From NCBI RefSeq assembly GCF_000276665.1, contig NW_004955473.1, positions 7,027,477-7,091,476 of the forward strand: a DNA stretch of 64,000 bases. Reading direction: 5' to 3'. A model generated the notes under the pieces. It was not told where the DNA came from. It made no database searches and worked only from the letters and a program-made list of their open reading frames with translations. Of this stretch, positions 34,395 to 45,724 are shown one piece after another. This DNA is from Chinchilla lanigera. Its lineage: Eukaryota > Chordata > Mammalia > Rodentia > Chinchillidae. A program made the translations under genes and the position numbers. Numbering within the stretch: position 1 is the first letter of the stretch; the number at the start of each line of letters is the position of its first letter.

Positions 34395-34640
34395 ACATAC
34401 AACTCAAAACCCACAAGAAAAATTAGGGGATATTTAATTCATTTCTTGGTTTCAGGGGCTTCAGTCCATGGTCACCTGACTTCAAGGAAAAATCTCATGG
34501 CAGAAGGGCCTGGCACAGCAAAGCTGTTCAGTTTATGGACATCAGAAAGCAGAGCAAGGGAACAGAGCCTGAGAGGAACAGGGCAAGAACAATATGTAAC
34601 ACATAAATTCAAATCTCCATGAGACACGTAGATGCATCCA
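34395..34640 (-). mobile_element. MaLR-type LTR fragment, split by a later LTR
   Basis: GGTTTCAGGGGCTTCAGTCCATGGTCACCTGACTTC, CTCATGGCAGAAGGGCCTGGCAC and AGCAGAGCAAGGGAACAGAGC are reverse MaLR LTR phrases. The insertion of the plus-strand LTR at 34,648 separates it from related sequence after 34,960. The same motif order recurs at 36,725-36,830. Confidence 0.5.
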
Positions 34641-34647
34641 ACACAAT

Positions 34648-34957
34648 TGTAATGGTTTGTGTCTGAATGTCTCCCCCAAAGCCTCAAGCAGTCATAGGTA
34701 TGAGTGCAATACCCGCCCTGGGGTGGGTAGTTTGCATACAAGGGAGAGAAAGAGGCTGCTTGCCGCCACTCTTCCCTTTTGCTCTTGTTATCTTCTGCCT
34801 CCATGAACTGTTGCCTTCTGCCATGTGCCACTCTGCTTTGGAGCCAGCCATGTATGGACCGAAACCTCCACAAACAATGAGCTAAATAAACCTTTCCTTC
34901 TTTGATTCTGGGTGTCAGGTATTTTGTCTCAGCAATGAAAGAAAAGTAACTGAGACA
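34648..34957 (+). mobile_element. MaLR solo LTR (MT/ORR1-like)
   Basis: Begins TGTAATGGTTTGTGTCTGAATGTCTCCCCCAAAGCC. It contains TTCTGCCTCCATGAACTG and GAGCCAGCCATGTATGGACCGAAACCTCCACAAACAATGAGC, and a poly(A) signal (CTAAATAAACC at 34,882-34,892). It ends GTCAGGTATTTTGTCTCAGCAATGAAAGAAAAGTAACTGAGACA. Flanks ACAAT (34,643-34,647) and ACAAC (34,958-34,962) fit a 5-bp retroviral-type TSD with one mismatch. No internal region or second LTR adjoins, so it is a solo LTR. A 133-aa minus frame crosses it by chance. Confidence 0.75.
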
Positions 34958-34964
34958 ACAACTG

Positions 34965-36480
34965 ATCCTTTCTTAATCCAGTAGGGTCTCTGAGCCATTC
35001 AGATTGAAAAAATAAAACTTCACTACTACATCCCACTCACTGTCAGCCTGACATCCATACACATCTCATTAAGCCATACCTAATTTTCAAATAAACACAG
35101 GAACATCATTCTGCCTAACATAGTAGAACTATCCTACATAGAGCTGAAACACTGTAACTCCTTCCATAAATTCTCAGCAGTGGCACCTTTGCGACAAAGT
35201 CCATGTTAAACTCTTTTCTGAATTTCAAGGCAGACTGTTACCTTTTACTGTATTTTTTTTTAAAGTTACATAATGCCTAAGTGTAATGCACAGGGTAAGC
35301 AATCATTCACATTCCAGCTTGAAGAAAGAGGGAGATGGAAAGAATTGGACCAAAGAAATACTGAAGCCCATTAGGTTATCAGCCTTAGGCTTGGCATCTT
35401 GGGTGGTGGTGGTGGTGATATGTGATGGTGGTGATATGTGAGTTCCAGAGTTCTTGAGTGTGCCCATTGTTATGACCTTACTGGTTGCACTCCAAGTGGA
35501 GTTGGTTCCACTCACTCTCTGAAGCTTATCATTGCAGACACTTCATGTCCTTTATTTCTCAGACTTCCCAAAATATCAATTACACCTCTCACTTCATGTC
35601 CAAAATTTCACACACTACCCACTCAGGGGCTTCCTTTAACATCTGGTTAGAAGCCTGCTTGAGCACACCATATTTGCATTGTTCACGCTGACAAAATCAG
35701 CACCACGTGTAGGATGCTGAGGAGGTCTGCTTTCAGGAAGATGAGCAGCCAGGTCCCCTTAGATTATGGTTGTACTGGCTTCTCAATGCCTGGATTGCTA
35801 AGTATGTTGAAATTAAACCTGGAGAATCAATTCCTAAGGTGGTTAATTCCAACCATGGTTCTCATGGCTCTCTTCTCATAGCTAGTACTTATACTTTTGC
35901 ACCTTTCAGTCTGCTATGAGCAGTGACTTTCTTACACATCCTCAAAGAATCTTTATTTTTCCCCTTTTCAAAGCACTTAGTTTCTTTTTAATAGTGCTAC
36001 CTTTTTCAGCAACCACATTTCCTTTGGGGCAACTTTACAGATGGTTCATTTTGGGCCAAGTTTAGGTTTGTTTGTTTTTTTTTTAAATGTCTTTTCTATG
36101 TCTTTTGTCTTTGATTCTTAATATAAATCTGGCTTAAAGCCAGTAGTACTTATGCCAAAACCTGAATATTTCAGGTCCTGAATATTGAGCTGACTTGAAA
36201 TTTTCTCCTTCAGATTAATTAGTTTTCTGACCTTGATCTCAGCCTCCCACAAAGGCTCAGAATATGGGAAAATGTGGACTTTTAAAAACCTTAGTGTAAC
36301 ACCCATGGCCTCTAATCCAATCAGCAATAAAGGCTGTATTCCCAAATGAAACCTCCTGAACGTGGTTTTACTGCTAGAATCTTTATCAGCATTCTAGTTT
36401 TCTTAGCTCTGATCAAAATCACCCGCTGAGCTTTGTTTACACCTTCCTAGGTTTTCTCCATCCTGATTCTTCAAAACTTT
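34965..36480 (-). mobile_element. MaLR internal/LTR remnants (probable)
   Basis: The stretch to 35,270 resembles 3,015-3,245, and 35,650-35,850 (CCATATTTGCATTGTTCACGCTGAC..., GCAGCCAGGTCCCCTTAG) recalls MaLR internal sequence. It lies between MaLR LTR fragments at 34.4 and 36.7 kb. A GGT/GAT-rich short repeat is at 35,402-35,443. Frames here (35,303-35,691, 36,118-36,345) are unrecognised. The family is inferred. Confidence 0.35.
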
Positions 36481-36489
36481 CAAAACTCC

Positions 36490-36590
36490 TCCCGCAGGGG
36501 CCAGGGATGTGGCTCAGCAGCACAGTGCCTGCCTGGCAAGCACAAAGTCCTGATTTCAATTTCTGGTAACTCCCCCAGCAAATCAATCCC
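36490..36590 (+). mobile_element. ID SINE
   Basis: GGGGCCAGGGATGTGGCTCAGCAGCACAGTGCCTGCCTGGCAAGCACAAAGTCC. Imperfect direct repeats AAAACTTTCAAAACTCC (36,473-36,489) and AAAAACTTCCAAACTCC (36,591-36,607) flank it. Confidence 0.85.
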
Positions 36591-36654
36591 AAAAACTTCC
36601 AAACTCCGTGGTCAGATAGAGTCATACGAATGGCCTCATTATCGTATCAAATTT

Positions 36655-36900
36655 TTTATATTAGGTTTTTCGTTGCTCTACCTGACATGTAAAATTTTAA
36701 AAAGAAGTTTTATTTCCTTCCTCATTTCATGGGTTTTACTCCATGGCTAGCTGGCTTCAATGCAGAAATATCTTGGCCCAAGGGCATGGCAGAGCAGACA
36801 ATTTTAGCTTACGGTAGCTAGGAACCAGAGGAGGGGACTAGTACAACAGAGAAGGGGCCCAAGAGCTGTTCGTAGTTGTTCAAGTAAAACATCTATGGCC
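36655..36900 (-). mobile_element. MaLR-type LTR fragment
   Basis: TTAGGTTTTTCGTTGCTCTACCTGACATG, then GGTTTTACTCCATGGCTAGCTGGCTTC and GGGCATGGCAGAGCAGAC share the order of the LTR fragment at 34.4 kb. Confidence 0.4.
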
Positions 36901-37079
36901 CTACCAGACATACGGAAGAGGTGTGCTTTACTAGTCCCCTGTGCATTTTCGAAATTTACCAATTTGACATAATTAAGTGTAATCACCACAGTGTTCAAAA
37001 AGTTCTGAGCAAGTGAAGAGAAACTGTAGTTTTTAATAGAATTTCTCACACAGAAGGATATAAGGCCTAGATTTTTAAT

Positions 37080-38515
37080 CTAGCACAGCTGCTGCCTTTG
37101 AGACTATTCTGAGAAATAGACATTTAACCAACTTCCTGTATTGGAAGTACAATGCATTTCCTAATTAGTCTTGAAAGATAGATATCCTGTTTCAAAGCAA
37201 AGGAAATGATGCAAAATGGAAAAAGAAATCTTTGCCAAAAGTTTTAATAAACATTTTGGCAAAAGAATAGTCAGTCTATATTTATATATTGTGGACAAAT
37301 TTAAGAAGAAAATCAGGGTGCATAACTGTATTGCTAAATTTCTAAAATTAAAGAAAAATGATTGATAATATTTTTTAACAGTTTTCTCTTTGGACATTTG
37401 TACTGAGGAGATTATGAGCACAGAAATGAGGAATGTACCAAGTATAGTTTATTTGAGAAAACAAAGAGAAGCTCTCACTAGCTGAATGGGGTTCTAAGGC
37501 AGATGCAGTGGAGGCATTAAAGTTCAGAGGGTTATATGCACTTTGTTCCACTATTTTGGTGAGAGTACAAGGGTGAAACAAGGAAACAATGCAGCTGCTG
37601 TTTTTAGCTAGGCCTCTGATATCAAGAGAACGGATTGCCCCTGTCCTCTAACTTCCTGGGGCACATTTCAATGCAGCTGCCATTTTTAGCCAGCCTCTGA
37701 TATCAGGAGAGCAAACTTCTGTGCTCTAGCTTCCTGGGACACTCTTCAGTGAACCTCATTCCCTTGTGTTCCAATTTTCCCAGGGCTTACAGAAGTTTAC
37801 CCAGGTCCTTATTCTAGTGACCTACTCTTTGTCTATCTCCTGTTCTCAATGTGATACTGAGAATGATGGCATAATAAAAAATTAAAACTAAAAAATACCC
37901 TGCAGATAATTTCCTAGAAAAATTCCACTTAGATACTGCAACTATATATAGGTGAAACTGATTTGATAAAAAAAAAATTCTTGAGCGATTTCTGAGTAAA
38001 GTGTATTTTTCTTTTCTTTATTATATTTTATTTTGGTACTCCCTTGTGGTTCTAGGGCTCTTTATAATATTTTGTAAATTTCATCCATATGTAGAGGAAA
38101 AGGGAGCATCAGGCAGAAATACTGGAGGATTAATTTCAATTTAAAATTATGGGACACTTTAGAATAATCGTTCAATTATTCAGTACAGATTTCACTGCAA
38201 ATGCAGAAGGAAAATGCCCAATTTCCTTAAGATGAATTTTAAATATATTTGTTTCTTACTAACATAACATGCATGAAAAATATGTTGATTTAGTGAGAGT
38301 TATTTAACATCATAATCAAACTCTAAAGAAAACTTTGTATTTTACTTCTCTTGCTCATGTGCTAGTTTTATATCCTCTAACACATCTGTATTCTTAATGT
38401 TGACTTCTTTGAATTTTAACTATTTTTAAAATGTGTTAACTACAGAACTATTAACTGAATCATTTTCTTCTTAATGAGTCAGTTGCTCTCTGGGATTCAC
38501 TGCACAAAATTTACT
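37080..38515. other. Gene-free interval; only a short tandem duplication recognised
   Basis: No repeat family assigned apart from the 82-bp tandem duplication listed separately. Frames at 37,161-37,421 and 37,375-37,581 (minus) show no motifs. Confidence 0.4.
37588..37750. repeat. 82-bp tandem duplication
   Basis: AATGCAGCTGCTGTTTTTAGC at 37,588 recurs as AATGCAGCTGCCATTTTTAGC at 37,670. CCTCTGATATCAAGAGA recurs as CCTCTGATATCAGGAGA, and AACTTCCTGGG as AGCTTCCTGGG. Two diverged units, noncoding. Confidence 0.85.
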
Positions 38516-38529
38516 TATAGTATCCTTTA

Positions 38530-38612
38530 GGCTGGGGATATAGCTCAGGGGCACAGCACCTACCTAGCAAGTGCAAGGGTCTTGAGCTTGATTCCTGGTA
38601 ACAAAAAACAAA
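38530..38612 (+). mobile_element. ID SINE
   Basis: GGCTGGGGATATAGCTCAGGGGCACAGCACCTACCTAGCAAGTGCAAGGG. The TSD is AGTATCCTTTA (38,519-38,529) and AGTATCCTTCA (38,613-38,623). Confidence 0.92.
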
Positions 38613-39004
38613 AGTATCCTTCAGAATATTCCCTAAGGAAGACGTGAGCAACTATTCCCTGTCTAAATAAGGAATGGTCTTTATTGTATTTTCCTTCAAA
38701 TTGTATTTCAGAAAGAGACTTTTTGAAATTTTAAATGGCTAATAAATTTTTCAAATTTAGGATTACACTACACAAGTTTAAATTCATTCTATCATGTTGT
38801 GTTACCAATTTTCTGAGACTTTGCAGTCCTGTGCTAGTTTGAGAACTGAAAGGTCTCCTGAGTTTTGAGAAATATGAGGCAGTTTTTCATTGTATGGCTT
38901 GGCCCAAATCGGGAGATACGGTATGAGTGGGAGTGCAGACGCATGTGTTCATAATCAGTGATCAACATGTAAGACTGTCAATATTGAGAATACGTTTTAG
39001 TAAC

Positions 39005-39420
39005 ATATGCTCGGATTTTGATATCCCTTCCAAACTTGACATTGAAATTTAGTTGCCACCATGATGCCAGTAGTAGATGGGTACTTAAAGAAGCGATTAG
39101 GTCATTAGGTTTCTGTTCTCATGAATAGGTCAATACAGTTATTTCTAGAGAGAGTTATTTATCACGGGAGTTTACTGTTCACAAAATGACTTCAGTTTAC
39201 CTGGTCCTCTCTTGCTCTCAGATACTCTCTGTCAAATACTCTCTTGACATTCGATGCTATCATGCTATTAGGCAATGAGAAAGCCCTGAGAAGATACTAC
39301 TGTGATGTCCATGCTATCTCTTGGGCTTCCCAGTCCCACATCTGTGAAATGTTTTTAAATCTATTATATACCACCAGTTTTTTTTGTAATGTAATATAGT
39401 GGCTAACTGGAACTATTAGC
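39005..39420 (+). mobile_element. MSTD/MLT1-type LTR
   Basis: CTCGGATTTTGATATCCCTTCCAAACTTGACATTGAAATTTAGTTGCCACC, then GTACTTAAAGAAGCGATTAGGTCATTAGG, TTCTCATGAATAGG and TTATCACGGGAG follow the order of MST/MLT1 LTRs in mammals. It ends near CACATCTGTGAAATG... and TAATATAGTGGCTAACTGG. Noncoding. Confidence 0.6.
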
Positions 39421-39499
39421 AACAATAATGCTAGGAGCTGCAGCAGAAGTGGTGACCGTAGTGTTTGCAATGGTAAACACTCCTCCTGCCCCATTCCCA

Positions 39500-40640
39500 G
39501 TGACATGAGGGAGGAGAAGGATGTGGGGCTTAAGTCATCTTGGGCAATTGCAGGGTAACAAGTGGGAAGTCATCACTCTTCCATGCCCTTCTGCCATTGA
39601 CATGACAGAGGAGAGACAAGTGAGATCTGAGCAGCTTTAAGGTGTTGCTGATGTGTTGGCAGGGGCAATAAGTTGGAGGACAGTACTTCCCCTGCCATGT
39701 TCTCAGTGGTGTGAGAGGAGAGAGGTATGTCAGTGGAGTGGAACAGAGGATGCTGTGTAAGCGCCAGGAGGGGACAAATATACAAGGAAATGGCAGCAGC
39801 CTCAGGCTGCCTCTGTCTGAGGGCATCACAGTAACTTGAAGAGTGAAGCAGAGACAACCAGGGAAAGTTGATAAGGGCGGATTGCTGAAGGACATCTAGA
39901 AAGTTACTGACTGAAAACTCTTGTCCCAACCCCCGCACCTGGAGGTTAGAACCACCCGCCAAGGTTAGAACCACACCAAACAATAATTCCTACTGCAGAC
40001 ATAGTTACCCAGCAGACACTTGGTCTCTGACTTGGACACTTCCAAGAACTTTGGACATCAGAGGAATTGAAATTTTATTGTTGTTGGTGCTAATTTGTTT
40101 GTTTCTTTTGTTTCCTTTTTTCTGTTTTTGGGGAGAGGTTGTTTAGGGTTTTACTTCTATGGTTTATTTTGTTATGTTCATCTTTTTCTCTTTCTTCAAG
40201 TAGTTTCTGTGATTTTTTAAATATTTTCATGTGAGTGAAGATTGTCTCTAGTCTTTTTGGTTTTCCTTGGCTTTTCTTTTTTGCTTTCAGTTTATTCTTT
40301 CTCTTTCATCTTCTCCAGTTTCCCAAAGCTTGGGTGATCATCCTTTATCCTTATGTCTTTCTCTACTACATTTATCTTCATTTGTCTCTGTAGTTTCCCT
40401 CTATCCATCTTAAACGTCCCTTGTTCTCCTCCAAAGGGTAAACTCATTCTACTAATGGGAAACTCACTGTATACAAGTTTCTGATTTATGATGTTGTTAC
40501 ATAACTATAGATTTTGCTCCTATGGTTAAAGGTTCCAAATTAATAGTTGCAACAGTTTGTCAGTTTCTAGGATGTACTTCATGCTATTGCTTTTGCTGTT
40601 TGTATTACTTTAGTTTGAGTACCATAACTGTTGTAATCAA
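39500..40640 (+). mobile_element. LINE-1 5'UTR-like region
   Basis: GC-rich first half (39,540-40,040), then a T-rich block. The part from about 40,040 to 40,545 aligns in reverse complement with 58,300-58,960 (for example GGATGATCAC...TTTGGGAAACTGG and CATAGGAGCAAA), so the two are copies of one L1 noncoding region. It precedes ORF1-like sequence, which supports a 5'UTR call. The 121- and 136-aa minus frames at 39,530-39,983 are open by composition and show no domain. Confidence 0.55.
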
Positions 40641-41465
40641 TTTCTCTCACTTGTATGAAAAAAACTGATATTGTCTATGATCACAATCATCACCGCAGTT
40701 GAGTACTAAAATTTTGGGTGCTGTGAAAAACAGATAACAACATCACATCCCTAATCTATTGGGAAGGTAGGATCTTGGGACAGTCAAAAAGACCAAGAAC
40801 TAAATAAACCTATAAGATGTCGCTAAGGAATAGATATTTCTCATGGAATCTTTGATAGTATTGAAAAAGCTACCTACCACAAGCAATTTACAAGCATCTA
40901 CGCAAGAAAAAGTGAAAATAAAAAAATTAGAAAATGAAAAATACTGAAGCATAACACAACCTCAGACCTCTAGCCCACCCAAGACAATCCAGGGGACAAT
41001 GAGATAGAGAAAATCAGAAGCCAGTCATCTGAATTTTCTAAAATAATAGTAGCAGAAATAAAAAATGTGAACACGTCAATCAGGTTAGAAATAGAGGAAA
41101 TCAGATTAGAAATAATCTCTCAGGTAAAAAAAAAGAGATGACAATCATATGAATGACTTGCTCTGTGAATCTAAAGTATGCATTGATTTAAAAAAATAGA
41201 ACAACTTAAAAAATGATGGAAACCATAAATGCTCAACATAAAAAGAAATGAAATCCATGAAATAGATTAAATGAAATATTCAGGAGATTAGGAATTCTAT
41301 TGTAAGTGTAAGCAGCTGAATGAACAAATATGAGGACAAACTATCAGAAGACAGGATTGCATAATAATTACAAGAAGAAAGATTTCTTCACTATAACAAA
41401 TAGCTACAAAAATCAATGCAACACCTGAAAAATGATGAAAAAGAAAAATATAAGAATAATCATCA

Positions 41466-41661
41466 GGGGCTGGGGATTTAGCTCAGCGGCAAAAGCGCTT
41501 GCCTGGCAAGCGCAAGGTCGTGAGTTCGGTTCCCGGTACCGGAGAAAAACCAAAAAAAAAANNNNNNNNNNNNNNNNNNNNNNNNNNNNNNNNNNNNNNN
41601 NNNNNNNNNNNNNNNNNNNNNNNNNNNNNNNNNNNNNNNNNNNNNNNNNNNNNNNNNNNNN

Positions 41662-41692
<31 letters not shown>
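41466..41692 (+). mobile_element. Young ID SINE containing the assembly gap
   Basis: Canonical ID body, GGGGCTGGGGATTTAGCTCAG through CCCGGTACCGGAGAAAAACC, then an A-run that breaks into N and resumes as about 32 A. A perfect 14-bp TSD, AAGAATAATCATCA, lies at 41,452-41,465 and 41,693-41,706. It was inserted into L1 ORF1. The true tail length is unknown. Confidence 0.96.
41562..41661. other. Assembly gap (100 N)
   Basis: Exactly 100 unresolved bases in the ID poly(A) tail, a placeholder length. Flanking homopolymer A on both sides suggests that the tail itself caused the break. Confidence 0.98.
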
Positions 41693-41696
<4 letters not shown>

Positions 41697-42199
41697 ATAA
41701 TCATCAAGAGAGTGTGAATAACGCTAAAAAACTGTTCACAGAAATTATCACAGAAAAATACCCTATCATGGAAAATGAATTTGACGTGCAGTAACTGAGA
41801 CATAAAACTTTAACTGCCCATGACCAAAAGAAATCTACACCAAGGTATATAATAGTAAAGATTACAGAAATTTAGCATAAAAAATAATAAAAGGTGTTAG
41901 AAAAGACAAGAAATTACCTATAAAAGAAAGACCATCAGAATCGCAACAGACTTCTGCATACAAACCCTTAAGAAAAGAAGAGCATGGAGTAAAGTATTTC
42001 AAATCCTAAAGCAAACAAAGTTGAATCAAGACTGACATACTGTGCAAAAGGAATTTGCAAATCAAAGGAGAAATAAGAGAGCTCAATAACAAAAAAGACA
42101 TGGAGAAATTCATGACCAATAAACCATCTTTCCAAAATGTTCTGAGAAGAATCAAGCACTATCACAATTGAAATGGAGAATCTAAATACCACACTGTCA

Positions 42200-42895
42200 T
42201 AAATAGTTCAACTAGGCAAGAAAATAACAGATATATCAAAACTGAACCAAATCTGTGAAAAAAAGTATGTCATAGATGTCTACAGAGTATCCCAATCCAT
42301 AACAGAAGAATTCAATTTCTTTTCAGCTGTACACAGGACATTCCCCAAAATAGACTATATAGTAGATCATAGAACATGCTTAAGTAAATGCAAAAGAATT
42401 AAAATAATTCCCTGTGCGTTTTCAAACCACAGCACAATGAAATTGGAAATCAATGGCAATAGAAGCCATAAAAGCTACATGAACACATGTAAATACATGC
42501 AAGGCTCCTGTACAAACGAAAAATCATGGATTAAATTAAACAAGACTTTAGACCATATCTATAATTAAATAAGAATGCCAGTACAACATAAAGTGATGTA
42601 TGGGATGTAGTGAAAGCAGTACTAGAAGGGAAATTTATAACAGTGAATTCACACATCCGGGAAAAAAGAACAAGCTAAAATACAAAATCTAACATTGAAA
42701 CTCAAACTTCTGGAAGTGGAAAAACAAGTCACACCCAAAGCTCATATTAGGTAGGAAATTGTAAATATCAGAGCAGAAATAAATGCAACTGAGAAGAAGA
42801 AAACAATATAAAGAATTGATGAATTGGAGAGTCGGTTCTTTGAATGATCAAATAAAATTAATAAAAACTTAGCCAACCTCATCAAAAAAGGAAAT
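42200..42895 (+). mobile_element. LINE-1 ORF2 endonuclease-to-linker remnant, copy 1
   Basis: FNFFSAVHRTFPKIDYIV (about 42,310-42,365), FSNHSTMKLEINGN, then EVEKQVTPKAHIR and ESRFFE fit the L1 ORF2 region that leads from the endonuclease to the linker before the reverse transcriptase. Frames are broken. The stretch from about 42,650 is repeated at 43,220-43,430. Confidence 0.7.
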
Positions 42896-42896
42896 A

Positions 42897-43180
42897 AAGG
42901 TACCCACTATAAGCAATTTAAAAGCATTGACTCAGGAAAAAAACTAAAAGGAAAGTGAGAAGACAGTTAAACAAGATGCATTCCCAGACATCTGGCTCAA
43001 CAATTCAAATCCACGGGGCAACGAGATGGAACAATCCAAAAACCACCCATCAGAATCTCTGGGTGATAACAGTGTAAGTAATAAGGCAAATGAGCGAGTC
43101 TTTAGAAAAGATTCAATTCAGAAATAATTTTTCAGATAACTAGAGAGATGACCAAAATAATATAAGTTCTATGAGAGAAA
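42897..43180 (+). repeat. LINE-1 ORF1 5' piece, second copy
   Basis: ACTATAAGCAATTTAAAAGCATTGACTCAGG..., GGCAACGAGATGGAACAATCC and the GAGATGAC near 43,150 run parallel to 40,878-41,140. An ORF1 piece therefore lies inside ORF2-derived sequence. Confidence 0.65.
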
Positions 43181-43214
43181 TTTGTTGCACTGAATACCTA
43201 TATCAGGAAAACTG

Positions 43215-44290
43215 ATTGTTCTCAAATAAACAAGTTAGTATGGAAACTCAACTTTCTAGGAAAAGAAGAGCAAATGAAACCCAAAGCTCATATGAGGGAC
43301 CATAGATTACAGCAGAAATTAATGAAATGGAAACTAAAAACCAATACAAAGAGTCAATGAATCAAAGAGTTGGTTCTTGGAAAGATTAAATAAAATTGAC
43401 AAACCTTAGCTAACCTTATAAAAAACAGGAAAGAAAAGACTGAATTTCATGAAATTGGTAATGAAATGGGTGAAATCATGACAGATCCTGCAGAAATCCA
43501 GAAGACCATCTATACCGACTTTGAGAAATTTTATTCCAAAAGATGAAAAATGCAGAAGAAATGGACAGATCCCTAGATGCATATAAATCAAGAAAGCTAA
43601 ATGAAGATATGAAAATACAAAATAAATCAATATCAGTTAATGAAATTGAAGATGCATTTAAAAGTCTACCAACAAATAAAAGCCCAGGTCCTGAGGGATT
43701 CACTGCTGAATTCCATGAGAAATTTAAAAAAGACTTAATGCCACTACTTCTCTAACTCTTTAATAAAATTGAAAGAAAGCAATACTCCAAAGTTCTTTCT
43801 AGGAAGCAAGCATTATGAACAGAAATGCAAAATTCCTCATTAAGATACTGGCAAAGAGAACGCAGTAAATCAACAAGAAGGTTATACACCATGACCAAGT
43901 AGGATTCATCCCAGAGATACAAGGATGGTTCAAAGTACACAAACCAATAAATATAATACACATATTAAGAGGCAAGGACAAAAAACATATGATTATCTCA
44001 ATAGATGCTGAAAAAGGTGTTAGACAAACTCTTAACAATCCTTCATGATAAAAACCTACACACAATTGGAATGGATGCTCTTCATCTCAAAATGATAAAA
44101 GCCATCTATGAAAAACCAACACTCACCATCATAATAAAAGGAAAAAACTGAAATCTTTCAGTCTAAAGTTAGGCATGAAAGAAGGATGTTGACCTTCACC
44201 ACGCTTATTCAGTATAGTTCTGGAAACATCATCCAGGGCAATTAGAGCATTTTGTTTGATCAAATGAACACAAGTTAGATTTTTGATTGA
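43215..44290 (+). mobile_element. LINE-1 ORF2 linker and reverse-transcriptase remnant, copy 2
   Basis: KLNFLGKEEQMKPKAHMR (about 43,240) repeats the linker of copy 1. The 70-aa frame at 43,543-43,755 contains SLPTNKSPGPEGFTAEFHEK, the well conserved N-terminal reverse-transcriptase block of L1. KMIKAIYEKPTLTIIIKG follows near 44,090, and a decayed GCPLSPLLFNI-type block follows that. The copy is cut off at about 44,290, before the YADD-region equivalent. Many stops. Confidence 0.85.
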
Positions 44291-44299
44291 TGATGAAAG

Positions 44300-44970
44300 A
44301 ATTCTTCATTTAAAGCTCATGGTGTGATATTCCTATGCACATATACAAATTTACATTTTTCTACATATCTATATACACACAATTAAATGTATGCCGATAC
44401 CCTGATTTTCATGTTTAATTGTGATTTTGCAAGCTGTTACCATTCAGGAAAACAGAAGTACATGTTTGTAACTTTTTGAATAGCTAAAATTGCTTAAAAA
44501 TTTTTTAAATAACTTTTCAGTTTCAGAGAATTATAATTAATAAAGTAACCAGTATATTGCTTCCACCTCTCGGCAATTACATTTAGTACTTTCCAAGCTT
44601 TCCAGTCACTACCAAATCTCGACAATAACAATCAAACAAACCACAAACAAATGAGAAACAAAATATGCAATAATTAATAATTTCAAATCCACTGGTATTT
44701 TTCTTTAATTTTAATTTTTATTAATACATGTTTGTAGCGCAGAATGAGTGTATTTCTTGTGTGCAGTGGATATAGGTACATAACTTGCCTCAATTCTTTT
44801 TTCATCTTCTCCTCCCCTCTCTCTCTGCTCCCTTCAACTGTTGATCCCCTTTTTCTTTGCACAAGTTCTTTTATTTATTCATTTATTTATTTATGCATGT
44901 ATGTATGTATATATGTATGTATGTATTCCATCTCACCAGCTATTCCCCATCTAAATACTGTCCTAAAACA
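44300..44970. other. Gene-free interval with ATGT/TTTA low complexity
   Basis: Includes TTTATTTATTTA and GTATGTATGTAT repeats at about 44,868-44,930. The 100-aa plus frame at 44,744-45,046 runs through them and is not recognised. Confidence 0.4.
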
Positions 44971-45724
44971 GTTTAAAACAATATATTACAGTAATGCATC
45001 TGGTTTGCAGTGTTTTCACTTGCATTCTCCTCAAAATATTCTCTAATTTTATTTTTGAGTTGTTGTTTGACCCATTGGTTATTAAGAAGCAGATTTTTTT
45101 CCTTCTTTTTTAAGACTTTTCTCAACTGTTCTGTTGTAAATTTGCACTTTAATTCCATTTTGCTGGGTGGCACATATTTCAGTGATTTTAAATACTTTAA
45201 GTTACCTTTACTCTTCCTTTACACTCTGGCATGTGTCTAACAAAAACTCCATGGGGCTGTGAAAAGAAATAAGCACTTTGCTGTTATTTAGTGGAATGCC
45301 TTAAATTTTCTCTTACTTTTTTTATCTTTGGTCTTACTCTAATTTTTCATCTATTATAAAAGATTTGACATGTAATTTTCATCTATATTTATTGAATTCT
45401 CTGTTATTTTAATTCTGTATGTTTATGAAGTTATATTCATGTACCTTGGAACTCTACTGATTGTTTTGTATGTTTACTATTATGTTCCTTCTGATGAATA
45501 GACACTTCAGTCATTGTATAATATGGTTATTTATCCATAAAAAAAAATTACTCAAGAAGATTTTTGTTTCATTCTTAGCTTAACCATTTCAACTTTCTTG
45601 TACTTAATGTTTCTATTATGTATATAATTCAAATGTTTTTATTCTATAAATATCTACCTTTTAGGTGGAGTAAATATTCTATTTTCATTCTATTGAAAAT
45701 GTAGAATTTACTACTAACTTTCTT

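Larger units (their letters stand above)
40860..41880 (+). mobile_element. LINE-1 ORF1 remnant (interrupted by ID)
   Basis: It encodes, in broken frames, a charged coiled-coil-like stretch (IEEIRLEIISQVKKR and onward). After the ID insertion come NAKKLFTEIITEKYPIMENE and, in another frame, STPRYIIVKI. These recall the L1 ORF1 RRM/C-terminal region. Stops at several points, and the ID at 41,466, make it non-functional. ORF2 sequence follows downstream. Confidence 0.7.

Noticed and set aside
34472..34873. 133-codon minus frame
   Set aside because: It is antisense translation across two LTR fragments.
37588..37750. CRISPR-like repeat
   Set aside because: Only two diverged units without spacers, in eukaryotic DNA. 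It is a simple tandem duplication.
39530..39983. Overlapping minus-strand open frames of 121 and 136 codons
   Set aside because: They lie in GC-rich L1 leader-like sequence, have no known domain, and run antisense to the L1. Open by composition.
41432..41803. Frames containing X runs
   Set aside because: Produced by translating the N gap and the ID poly(A) tail.
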